Shown: positions 1-7,152 of the stretch, piece by piece
How the letters are laid out: every line of letters starts with the position of its first letter
Position numbering within the stretch: position 1 is the first letter of the stretch
Translations under genes and position numbers: made by a program
The notes under the pieces: generated by a model
What the model was told of the DNA's origin: nothing
The model's database searches: none
What the model saw: the letters and a program-made list of their open reading frames with translations, nothing else
Assembly: GCA_024691425.1 (NCBI GenBank)
Contig: JAILNQ010000092.1
Location: 16,318-80,317, forward strand
Direction of reading: 5' to 3'
DNA length: 64,000 nt
From: Lachnospiraceae bacterium
Lineage (GTDB): Bacteria; Bacillota; Clostridia; Lachnospirales; Lachnospiraceae

Positions 1-1291
1 TCAGGACGGTCTGTATACGCTGATGCTCCGCGGCATCACCGGCGGGAAGATGCAGGAGCAGACGCGGATCATATCATGCATTTCAAGATGTATCAATCCG
101 CTCGAAGAATTTGATGCGCTCCTTGAGTGCGCTCACAATCCCGACCTGAGTTTTATCACAAGCAATACGACGGAGGCGGGCATAGTATATGACAGTACCT
201 GCGCACTCTCCGACAGACCCGCGGCAAGCTTTCCGGCAAAGCTTACACAGTTTCTTTACGAACGTTATAAAGCAGGACTGCCCGGATTTATCATACTGTC
301 ATGCGAACTGACAGACAGAAACGGTGATGTGCTCCTTGACTGCGTCAGAAAATATATCAGACAGTGGGCCCTTCCGGATGAGTTTGATGCCTGGGTGAAT
401 AATGAGAATTCATTCTGCTCGACACTTGTTGACAGGATAGTTACCGGATACCCGAAGGATGAGGCAGAAGCGGTATTTGAAAAGCTCGGATATACTGACG
501 AGCTGCTCGATGCCGGGGAAATCTATGCTTCGTGGGTCATTGAGGGTGATCAAAAGATTTTTGATGAACTGCCGTTTGATAAGGCAGGCCTTCCGGTGAT
601 CATCACGGATAACGTGGATCCTTTTAAGAAGAGAAAAGTCAGGATGCTTAACGGTGCACATACATCAATGTCTCCTGCGGCATTTATGGCAGGTATCGAT
701 ACGGTAGGAGACTGTATGAAGGATCCGGTCATAAGCGCATACGTAAAAAAGGCGTTATACGATGAGATAATCCCGGTGCTTGGCGAAGACGACCGGAAAG
801 CTTCGGAGCAGTTCGCCGAAGCCGTGTATGACAGATTTTCCAATCCGTTCATCCGGCATGAACTGTTATCGATACTGCTCAATACGACCGCTAAGTGGAA
901 GGCAAGAGTACTGCCGACGGTAACGGAGTACCACGCGGCATTCGGATCGCTCCCCGAGATACTTACATTTTCGTTTGCGGCATACATATATCTTTACCAT
1001 TCGGCAGATGCGCTTTCATCCGAAGGACTTACCGGAGAGCGAAACGGTAAGAGCTTTACATTAAGCGATGACAGAGATGTTCTTGAACTGTTTTATTCGC
1101 AAAAGGGAGAGGATGTCATAAAAGCAGCCGTAACGATAATGAACAGCGATAAGCTCTGGGACGGGCAGCTTTTGGCCCTGAGCGGTTTTACCGGAGAAGT
1201 TATAAGGGACCTTAAGCTTATCGGGGAATTCGGAATGTATGAGGCAATAAAGCGTATAGCATGCACAGGAACGGAAGGAGGCATATCTTGA
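1..1291 (+). CDS. uxaB: Tagaturonate reductase (altronate oxidoreductase), 5' truncated by window edge
   Basis: NAD-dependent reduction of tagaturonate to altronate in galacturonate catabolism, in the cytosol. The reading frame is open from base 2 and reads QDGLYTLMLRG before the first internal Met at 23, a string typical of UxaB, so the true start lies upstream of the window. About 429 residues are visible against roughly 480 in the family. The C-terminal mannitol-dehydrogenase-type helical domain is intact, including the ERYKAGLPGF segment and the SFAAYIYLY helix. The stop (1289-1291) overlaps the TTG start of uxaA, so the two are translationally coupled. The genes that follow (uxaA, uxuA, uxuB) support the assignment strongly. 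Confidence 0.9.
   Translation, partial: QDGLYTLMLRGITGGKMQEQTRIISCISRCINPLEEFDALLECAHNPDLSFITSNTTEAGIVYDSTCALSDRPAASFPAKLTQFLYERYKAGLPGFIILSCELTDRNGDVLLDCVRKYIRQWALPDEFDAWVNNENSFCSTLVDRIVTGYPKDEAEAVFEKLGYTDELLDAGEIYASWVIEGDQKIFDELPFDKAGLPVIITDNVDPFKKRKVRMLNGAHTSMSPAAFMAGIDTVGDCMKDPVISAYVKKALYDEIIPVLGEDDRKASEQFAEAVYDRFSNPFIRHELLSILLNTTAKWKARVLPTVTEYHAAFGSLPEILTFSFAAYIYLYHSADALSSEGLTGERNGKSFTLSDDRDVLELFYSQKGEDVIKAAVTIMNSDKLWDGQLLALSGFTGEVIRDLKLIGEFGMYEAIKRIACTGTEGGIS
1276..1290 (+). promoter_or_regulatory. Shine-Dalgarno that sets the TTG start of uxaA
   Basis: AGGAGG at 1276-1281 lies 6 bases before TTG 1288-1290. The TTG overlaps the TGA stop (1289-1291) of uxaB. The optimal site favours this non-ATG start over the ATG at 1261. 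Confidence 0.75.
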
Positions 1292-2769
1292 ACATACTCA
1301 GGATACATCCGGACGATAACGTGGCGGTTGCCCTTTCCGACATAAAAAAAGATACCGTCATCAATGAGAATGAAAGCGCGGTCATGACGACAGAGGATAT
1401 CACAAAAGGGCACAAGGTCGCACTTTTTGATATCGCAAAAGGGGATAAGGTCATCAAATACGGCAATGCGATAGGGACCGCAACCGCCGATATCACAAAG
1501 GGAAGTCATGTTCATGTCCATAACATGAAAACGGCTCTTTCGGAGACTTCCGAATATGAGTATCAACCGGTAAGTATGCCCTTACGGCCTTGTAAAAAAC
1601 GTACTTTCAAGGGCTACAAAAGAGCGGACGGAAGCGTCGGGATCAGAAACGAGCTGTGGATAATACCTACCGTGGGGTGCGTAAATAACATCGCCGAAAA
1701 ACTTGCCGCATCAGCTGCGTATCCGGCAGATGGCCGGGTGGATGGAGTATATGCATTTACCCATCCTTACGGATGTTCACAGATGGGCGACGATCATGCG
1801 GTAACAAGAAAGATACTGGCAGGGCTCGCCAAGCACCCAAATGCCGGGGGAGTGCTGATCCTGTCCCTCGGATGTGAGAACCTGACAAAAGAACAGTTCA
1901 TTGATGAGCTTGGAACATATGATGACAGAAGAGTAAAGTTTCTGACGTGCCAGGAAGAGACTGACGAGCTTGCAAAAGGCAAAAGTATACTTGAAGAGCT
2001 TGCGGCCTATGCAGGATCTTTTGAGCGGGAGGATATCGACGCCTCGGAACTGACAGTAGGCTTAAAATGCGGAGGCTCGGACGGACTTTCCGGAGTTACG
2101 GCCAATCCCGTTGTCGGAGGATTTTCGGACAGGCTTGTTGCCATGGGAGGCTCAACCATACTGACCGAAGTTCCCGAGATGTTCGGAGCCGAAAAGATAC
2201 TGTTTAACCGCTGTATGGACAGGGATACTTTTGACAGGGCGGTTTTAATGGTGAACGACTTCAAGAAATACTACACGGACCATGGACAGGTGGTATATGA
2301 AAATCCCAGCCCGGGGAACAAGGCCGGAGGGATAACGACACTTGAGGACAAATCATGCGGCTGTGTTCAAAAGGGCGGAACGGCACCCGTTGTCGACGTG
2401 CTCGAATACGGCGATCACGTAAAGCATAAAGGCCTGACGCTTTTATCGGGACCCGGAAACGATCTTGTATCGACCACGGCGCTTACCGTTGCGGGAGCAC
2501 ACCTGATACTGTTCACAACAGGCAGGGGGACACCTTTCGGTGCACCGGTACCGACGGTGAAGATCTCGTCCAATACCGGGCTTTACGACAGGAAATGCGG
2601 CTGGATCGATTTTAACGCAGGGGTTGTGGCCGACGGGACCGGATCGATAGATGAGACGGCAGACGCTCTTACGGAACTGGTGCTTGAGATCGCATCTGGC
2701 AAAAAGAGCCGTCAGGAGCTCAGCGGATATCGCGGCATCGCAATACTTAAAGACGGTGTGACGCTTTAG
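1288..2769 (+). CDS. uxaA: Altronate dehydratase
   Basis: Dehydrates D-altronate to 2-keto-3-deoxygluconate. An N-terminal SAF domain covers roughly residues 1-90 (LRIHPDDNVAVAL, then GHKVA). The large UxaA domain shows GYKRADGSVGIRN, the CGGSDGLSGVTANP motif and the cysteine motif SCGCVQKGG, which probably binds the Fe cofactor. Length is 493 residues, as usual for the family. I chose TTG 1288 as the start because a full AGGAGG (1276-1281) sits 6 bases upstream and the product begins at the SAF domain. An in-frame ATG at 1261 lies inside uxaB and would add nine residues with no Shine-Dalgarno. The TTGA overlap with the uxaB stop implies coupled translation. Confidence 0.92.
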   Translation: MNILRIHPDDNVAVALSDIKKDTVINENESAVMTTEDITKGHKVALFDIAKGDKVIKYGNAIGTATADITKGSHVHVHNMKTALSETSEYEYQPVSMPLRPCKKRTFKGYKRADGSVGIRNELWIIPTVGCVNNIAEKLAASAAYPADGRVDGVYAFTHPYGCSQMGDDHAVTRKILAGLAKHPNAGGVLILSLGCENLTKEQFIDELGTYDDRRVKFLTCQEETDELAKGKSILEELAAYAGSFEREDIDASELTVGLKCGGSDGLSGVTANPVVGGFSDRLVAMGGSTILTEVPEMFGAEKILFNRCMDRDTFDRAVLMVNDFKKYYTDHGQVVYENPSPGNKAGGITTLEDKSCGCVQKGGTAPVVDVLEYGDHVKHKGLTLLSGPGNDLVSTTALTVAGAHLILFTTGRGTPFGAPVPTVKISSNTGLYDRKCGWIDFNAGVVADGTGSIDETADALTELVLEIASGKKSRQELSGYRGIAILKDGVTL

Positions 2770-2807
2770 GATATAAGACAAAGAGTAAAAATGGGAGGAT
2801 TAATCAG

Positions 2808-3884
2808 ATGGAAATGACTATGAGGTGGTTCGGGACCGGATTTGATACGGTAACGCTCAAACAGATCAGACAGGTTCCGGGGGTAACCGGTGTTATCACT
2901 ACGTTATATGATACGACACCCGGCGAGGTATGGACGCAGGAGCGTATCCACGCACTCAGGGAAGAGGTTGAGGCAGCAGGCCTTCATATATCGGGAATAG
3001 AATCGGTCAACATCCACGATTCCATCAAGATCGGCTCGCCCGACCGCGACAAATATATAGACAACTATATCGAGACTCTTGCAAACCTCGGCAAAGAGGA
3101 CATACACATGGTCTGCTATAATTTCATGCCTGTTTTTGACTGGACAAGGTCCGAACTTGCAAGGCGCCGCCCCGACGGGTCCACGGTACTTGCATATTCC
3201 CAGAAAGCCATCGATGAACTTGATCCCGAGTCAATGTTTGATTCGATAAAAGGTAAGTCAAATGGTGCGATCCTTCCCGGCTGGGAGCCCGAGCGTATGG
3301 CAAAGATCAAAGAGCTGTTTGAGGCATACAAGCCGGTCACCGAGGAGAAACTGTTCGAGAACCTCAAATATTTTCTGGAAAAGATCATGCCCGTATGCGG
3401 AGAGTATGATATCAATATGGCGATACATCCGGACGATCCGGCCTGGAGCGTGTTCGGTCTTCCGAGGATAATCATCAATCTTGAAAACATACAGAGGATG
3501 ATGAAGATGGTGGACGATCCGCATAACGGGGTTACCTTCTGCTCAGGCTCATACGGCACGAACAGGAAGAACGATCTGCCGGCAATGATAAGGGCACTTA
3601 AGGGAAGACTTCACTTTGCCCATGTCAGGAACTTAAAGTTTAATTCGGATGATGATTTTGAAGAAGCGGCACATCTGTCAAGCGACGGTGACTTTGATCT
3701 TTATGAGATCATGAGAGCGCTTTATGACATAGGCTTTGAAGGTCCCATCCGTCCGGACCACGGAAGGATGATATGGGATGAGGTTGCAATGCCCGGATAC
3801 GGTCTTTACGACAGGGCGCTCGGTGCGACATATCTTAACGGACTGTGGGAAGCCATAGACAAGAACGCCAAGCGTTCAAAGTAA
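2808..3884 (+). CDS. uxuA: Mannonate dehydratase
   Basis: Converts D-mannonate to 2-keto-3-deoxygluconate in the glucuronate branch. The 358-residue protein has the xylose-isomerase-like TIM barrel of UxuA: MRWFGTGFDTVTLKQIRQVPGV at the N-terminus, then HPDDPAW, FCSGSYGT, HVRN and RPDHGR, which carry the metal- and substrate-binding Cys, His and Arg residues. The Firmicute form is shorter than the E. coli enzyme (about 394). The start at 2808 has GGGAGG about 9 bases upstream. It sits 38 bases after uxaA and 20 bases before uxuB, so it is an operon gene. Confidence 0.93.
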   Translation: MEMTMRWFGTGFDTVTLKQIRQVPGVTGVITTLYDTTPGEVWTQERIHALREEVEAAGLHISGIESVNIHDSIKIGSPDRDKYIDNYIETLANLGKEDIHMVCYNFMPVFDWTRSELARRRPDGSTVLAYSQKAIDELDPESMFDSIKGKSNGAILPGWEPERMAKIKELFEAYKPVTEEKLFENLKYFLEKIMPVCGEYDINMAIHPDDPAWSVFGLPRIIINLENIQRMMKMVDDPHNGVTFCSGSYGTNRKNDLPAMIRALKGRLHFAHVRNLKFNSDDDFEEAAHLSSDGDFDLYEIMRALYDIGFEGPIRPDHGRMIWDEVAMPGYGLYDRALGATYLNGLWEAIDKNAKRSK

Positions 3885-3904
3885 ACTTTGCGGGAGGATC
3901 CGGT

Positions 3905-5524
3905 ATGAAACTGATAGGGATAAAAGATGATGCCGTAAGGGCACAGTTTGAACAAAAGGGATATGTTATCCCTTCATATGACAGGGAAAAGATCAGGGAG
4001 GCGACCGCAAAAGCGCCTGCGTGGGTTCACTTCGGGACAGGGAACATCTTCAGGGCATTTCCCGCAGCGGTACTTGACAAGCTGCTTTCCGACGGATCAT
4101 ACGACAAAGGTGTCATTGCTGTTGAGGGATTTGACTATGACATCATAGAAAAGGCATACAAGCCTTTTGATGACTTAAGCCTTCTTGTTACGCTCAAAAG
4201 TGACGGAAACATCGAAAAGAGGATCATCGGCTCGGTAACTGAGTCGCTTACCTTTGATACATCAAGGCAGACCGATACCGCAAGATTAAAAGAGATATTT
4301 ATCAATCCTTCCCTTCAGATGGTCAGCTTTACGATCACCGAGAAAGGATATTCCCTAAACGGTGCCGATGGCAATCTGTCGAAGGTCGTTGCAGATGATT
4401 TTGAAAATAAGTGTTTTCCTCCTAAGCATCTGATGGGAAGGATAGCATATCTGCTTTACGAGCGGTACAAGGCAGGCGCATACCCCGTTGCCATGTCAAG
4501 CATGGACAACTGTTCGCATAACGGTGACAAGTTAAAGGCTGCCGTACTTGCATATGCCGACAAATGGGTACAGCAGCAGCTGGTTGACAAGGGATTTGGC
4601 GAATACCTTCGTGATGAGAGCAGGGTCACATTCCCGCTTTCGATGATCGACAAGATCACTCCGAGACCCGACAAGGAAGTTGTTGCAATGCTTGAGGCCG
4701 ACGGCTTTGAGAATACCGGGATAATCATTACCGACAAGAACACATACACTGCCGCTTTTGTTAATGCCGAAGAGACACAGTATCTTGTCATCGAGGACAA
4801 GTTCCCGAACGGACGTCCTCCGTTTGACAAAGGCGGTGTGTATTTTACGGACAGGGAAACGGTTGACAAGGTTGAAAAGATGAAAGTCTGCACATGCCTC
4901 AATCCGCTCCATACGGCGCTTGCCATATTCGGATGTCTCCTGTCATATGATTTTATATCCAAAGAGATGAAGGATGATGACCTGGCATCGTTTGTCCGCA
5001 ACATGGGCTATACCGAAGGCATGCCCGTTGTAGTGGACCCGGGCATCATAAGACCCGAAACGTTTATCGGTGAAGTGCTTGATAAGCGTCTGGTCAATCC
5101 TTTCATGCCCGATACCCCTCAGAGGATCGCATGCGATACCTCCCAGAAGATCCCGATCCGTTTCGGCGTGACCCTTTCATCCTACCGCGAAAAGGGAGAA
5201 GATCTTACAAAACTCCGTTATATTCCGGTAGTGCTGGCAGGATATCTTCGTTACCTGACGGGAGTGGATGACGAGGGTAATGATTTTGAACAAAGCCCTG
5301 ATCCACTGCTTGAGGAGCTGTCAGGCGTCATGAAAAAGTACAGAGGATTTAAGAGCGCAACGGAGGAAGACCTTCGGCCGGTACTGTCAAGGTCGGATGT
5401 ATTCGGTATCGATCTGTACGCTGTAAATCTGGCGGAAAAGATAACCGGACTGTTTAACGAGATGAACGGATCAAAGGGAAGTGTAAGAAAGGTCCTTCAT
5501 GCGATAAATGAACAACAGGCATAG
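3905..5524 (+). CDS. uxuB: Fructuronate reductase / mannitol dehydrogenase family
   Basis: NAD-dependent reduction of fructuronate to mannonate, supplying UxuA. The 539-residue polyol-dehydrogenase family protein has an N-terminal Rossmann domain with WVHFGTGNIFRAFPAA, and then a C-terminal helical domain with SMDNCSHNG and CTCLNPLHTALAIFG. The latter contains the catalytic-region Lys/Asn/His signature of the long-chain mannitol dehydrogenase family. Start ATG 3905 (MKLIGIKDD) has GGGAGG at 3892-3897. A longer in-frame reading from 3845 would overlap uxuA without a ribosome site. It is the last enzyme of the uronate operon. A related specificity such as mannitol is possible, but its position beside uxuA argues for fructuronate. 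Confidence 0.88.
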   Translation: MKLIGIKDDAVRAQFEQKGYVIPSYDREKIREATAKAPAWVHFGTGNIFRAFPAAVLDKLLSDGSYDKGVIAVEGFDYDIIEKAYKPFDDLSLLVTLKSDGNIEKRIIGSVTESLTFDTSRQTDTARLKEIFINPSLQMVSFTITEKGYSLNGADGNLSKVVADDFENKCFPPKHLMGRIAYLLYERYKAGAYPVAMSSMDNCSHNGDKLKAAVLAYADKWVQQQLVDKGFGEYLRDESRVTFPLSMIDKITPRPDKEVVAMLEADGFENTGIIITDKNTYTAAFVNAEETQYLVIEDKFPNGRPPFDKGGVYFTDRETVDKVEKMKVCTCLNPLHTALAIFGCLLSYDFISKEMKDDDLASFVRNMGYTEGMPVVVDPGIIRPETFIGEVLDKRLVNPFMPDTPQRIACDTSQKIPIRFGVTLSSYREKGEDLTKLRYIPVVLAGYLRYLTGVDDEGNDFEQSPDPLLEELSGVMKKYRGFKSATEEDLRPVLSRSDVFGIDLYAVNLAEKITGLFNEMNGSKGSVRKVLHAINEQQA

Positions 5525-5556
5525 TTCTGAAAATATTTTGAAAGCGAGGTAGCAGT

Positions 5557-5778
5557 ATGGAGAAGTTAGATCTTGATCAGTTAGGACAGGTTACAGGTGG
5601 TTTCGTTTTAAACAACGAAGAAAAGAATGAGATCTGGGTAATAAGGCAGGATGGCAGCAAGATCGTGCCGGCGGCGAATCTTGAGGAAGCCCAGAAGATC
5701 GCAAAGCAGTACAATATCAGTACTACGGTGCTAAACGAGAAGGATTACAAAAAGCACTACGGACGTGATTTTGTGTAA
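5557..5778 (+). CDS. Small protein with a double-glycine (bacteriocin-type) leader
   Basis: A 73-residue protein of unknown function. Its first 15 residues, MEKLDLDQLGQVTGG, match the pattern of Gly-Gly leader peptides cleaved and exported by peptidase-containing C39 ABC transporters: spaced Leu residues, acidic positions, and Val before Thr-Gly-Gly. Cleavage after GG would release a charged 58-residue product with no Cys, starting FVLNNEEKNE. It has a GAGG ribosome site and starts 32 bases after uxuB, so it may be read with the uronate operon. No exporter or modification enzyme lies in the window. Its last 56 bases overlap, in antisense, the end of the kinase remnant at 5723-6361. Confidence 0.6.
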   Translation: MEKLDLDQLGQVTGGFVLNNEEKNEIWVIRQDGSKIVPAANLEEAQKIAKQYNISTTVLNEKDYKKHYGRDFV

Positions 5779-6361
5779 TATCCGCATATGATGTGAGGAG
5801 ACACTTAGGACACTTGATTTTTTCTTTTGGCAGGAATCTTATAAGGGTCTGCTCGAGCTCCTCGCTTTTAACAGGCTTCGAGAGATAATCATCAAAACCT
5901 GCACCGATATATTTTTCCCTGGAACCTATTATCGCATCGGCCGTCATGCAGATAACGGGTGTATCCGGATTGGGCCCGTCCTGTTGAGCGCGGATATTCC
6001 TGAGTACTTCGATCTTGGAAAGGTCGAGGATGTCATTTATGATCGACAGAAGATTATTGCCTGCCCCCTCGATGTTTTCCGAATACATGCTGATATTTTC
6101 GAAAGCCTCTGAAACACTGGGGCTTTTTTCTTCCTTAGCATCTCTGACCTTCTCACATTCCCTTGACACCATTTCATTAAAGCCGAGAACCGCGTTGATC
6201 GGCGTTCGTATCTCGTGGGACATGTTTGCGAGAAACTGTGATTTTGCCTCGTTCGCGTTATCCGCGATCTGTTTCTGCTCACGCAGCTGATCCATATATC
6301 GGTAGTGTTCGCTGTCATCGGAAAGGGAATAAAGCGTTCCTATCCGGGTATCGTCCTCCAT
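5723..6361 (-). pseudogene. Hybrid histidine kinase remnant with internal deletion (HisKA fused to C-terminal part of a receiver)
   Basis: The 212-residue open frame begins with a short coiled coil and a complete HisKA segment ([19 protein letters not shown] to [10 protein letters not shown]). It then jumps directly into the distal part of a receiver: [43 protein letters not shown]. In intact paralogues such as the one at 20183, roughly 300 residues lie between these points: all of the HATPase domain, and receiver strands beta1-beta3 with the phosphoacceptor Asp. The join is in frame. An in-frame stop lies 24 bases upstream of ATG 6361, so any sensor domain has also been lost. It cannot autophosphorylate. 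Calling it a pseudogene is an inference, because the frame is still open. Confidence 0.7.
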
Positions 6362-6406
6362 GCCGGATCCGCTCAGGCATCCTTATGAAAACAGAATATA
6401 TCGGAT

Positions 6407-7006
6407 TCATCTGTGATCTTTCCGTATGGACTTGACGATGAAGCGGTACTGTGTTTCGGAAGTGATCTTTCTCCTGTCTTCTTCTGAAAGTGCAGACCAT
6501 GCATCAGCTTTATAGCCGGCATCGAGCATCAGAGAGCCGCATTCGGGGCAGAGATACTTATCGCCGTGTCTGACATGATAGGAGATGCAGTCGCATTTGC
6601 TGCATATGAATGCATATTTCTGCTTTGATTTCTTTTCGTTTATCACGGAGCGGATCAGTTTCTGCTGATCCGTTCTGATGTCTTTTTCGATCTTTCGCGA
6701 CTCAAGTATCTCGTTTTCCGCATGTCTGACCTGTACATCTCTGTCATCAGCTTTTTTGACAAGCTTGCTTACTACTTCATCTTTCTGCTCGGGTTCAAGT
6801 TCAAATTCAGGAATCGTCATCGGACGGAGCTGAGGCTCGGTCAGCATCTGCATGACCAGCATCCTTTTTCCGGCCGGATTCAGACGGTTCCAATGGACGG
6901 AATCGACATTAAGAGAGACAAGCTTGCCGCCGCATCTCGGACATCCGTCCGGGTTTCCCTCGACAAGATCAATGAATCTGCAGTTTTCACAACATCCTAC
7001 GTGCAT
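6407..7006 (-). CDS. Hypothetical protein with two zinc ribbons
   Basis: A 199-residue soluble protein that I do not recognise. Two Cys4-type zinc ribbons bracket a charged, probably coiled-coil middle. The first is in residues 5-25 (CCENC ... CPRCGG) and the second near residues 138-165 (CSKCDC ... CPECGS). A GAGGGG ribosome site precedes ATG 7006. It lies just upstream of, and on the same strand as, the kinase remnant (45-base gap), so the two probably formed one transcript. It is divergent from the MATE fusion gene at 7153. A nucleic-acid-binding or structural role is possible but unsupported. Confidence 0.65.
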   Translation of the reverse strand: MHVGCCENCRFIDLVEGNPDGCPRCGGKLVSLNVDSVHWNRLNPAGKRMLVMQMLTEPQLRPMTIPEFELEPEQKDEVVSKLVKKADDRDVQVRHAENEILESRKIEKDIRTDQQKLIRSVINEKKSKQKYAFICSKCDCISYHVRHGDKYLCPECGSLMLDAGYKADAWSALSEEDRRKITSETQYRFIVKSIRKDHR

Positions 7007-7115
7007 TGTTTCCCCTCACTCAAGTAAGAGATTAACACATAAATCAGCTCTCTTCAAGGTTTACATAATAGAGTTCTTTCCGGGCTGTTTTCTGCCATAC
7101 GCCCTGCATGTTCTG

Positions 7116-7145
7116 TTGACACCGTCCGATTGTAAGAAGTATGAT
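7116..7145 (+). promoter_or_regulatory. Sigma-A-like promoter for the MATE fusion gene
   Basis: TTGACA (7116-7121), an 18-base spacer, then TATGAT (7140-7145). Transcription would begin near 7152, next to ATG 7153. That suggests a leaderless or nearly leaderless message and excludes ATG 7141 as the start. Confidence 0.5.
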
Positions 7146-7152
7146 AAATTCA

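Noticed and set aside
1093..1566. A minus-strand open frame spanning the uxaB-uxaA junction
   Set aside because: It is antisense to two clear enzymes and has no domain or ribosome site.
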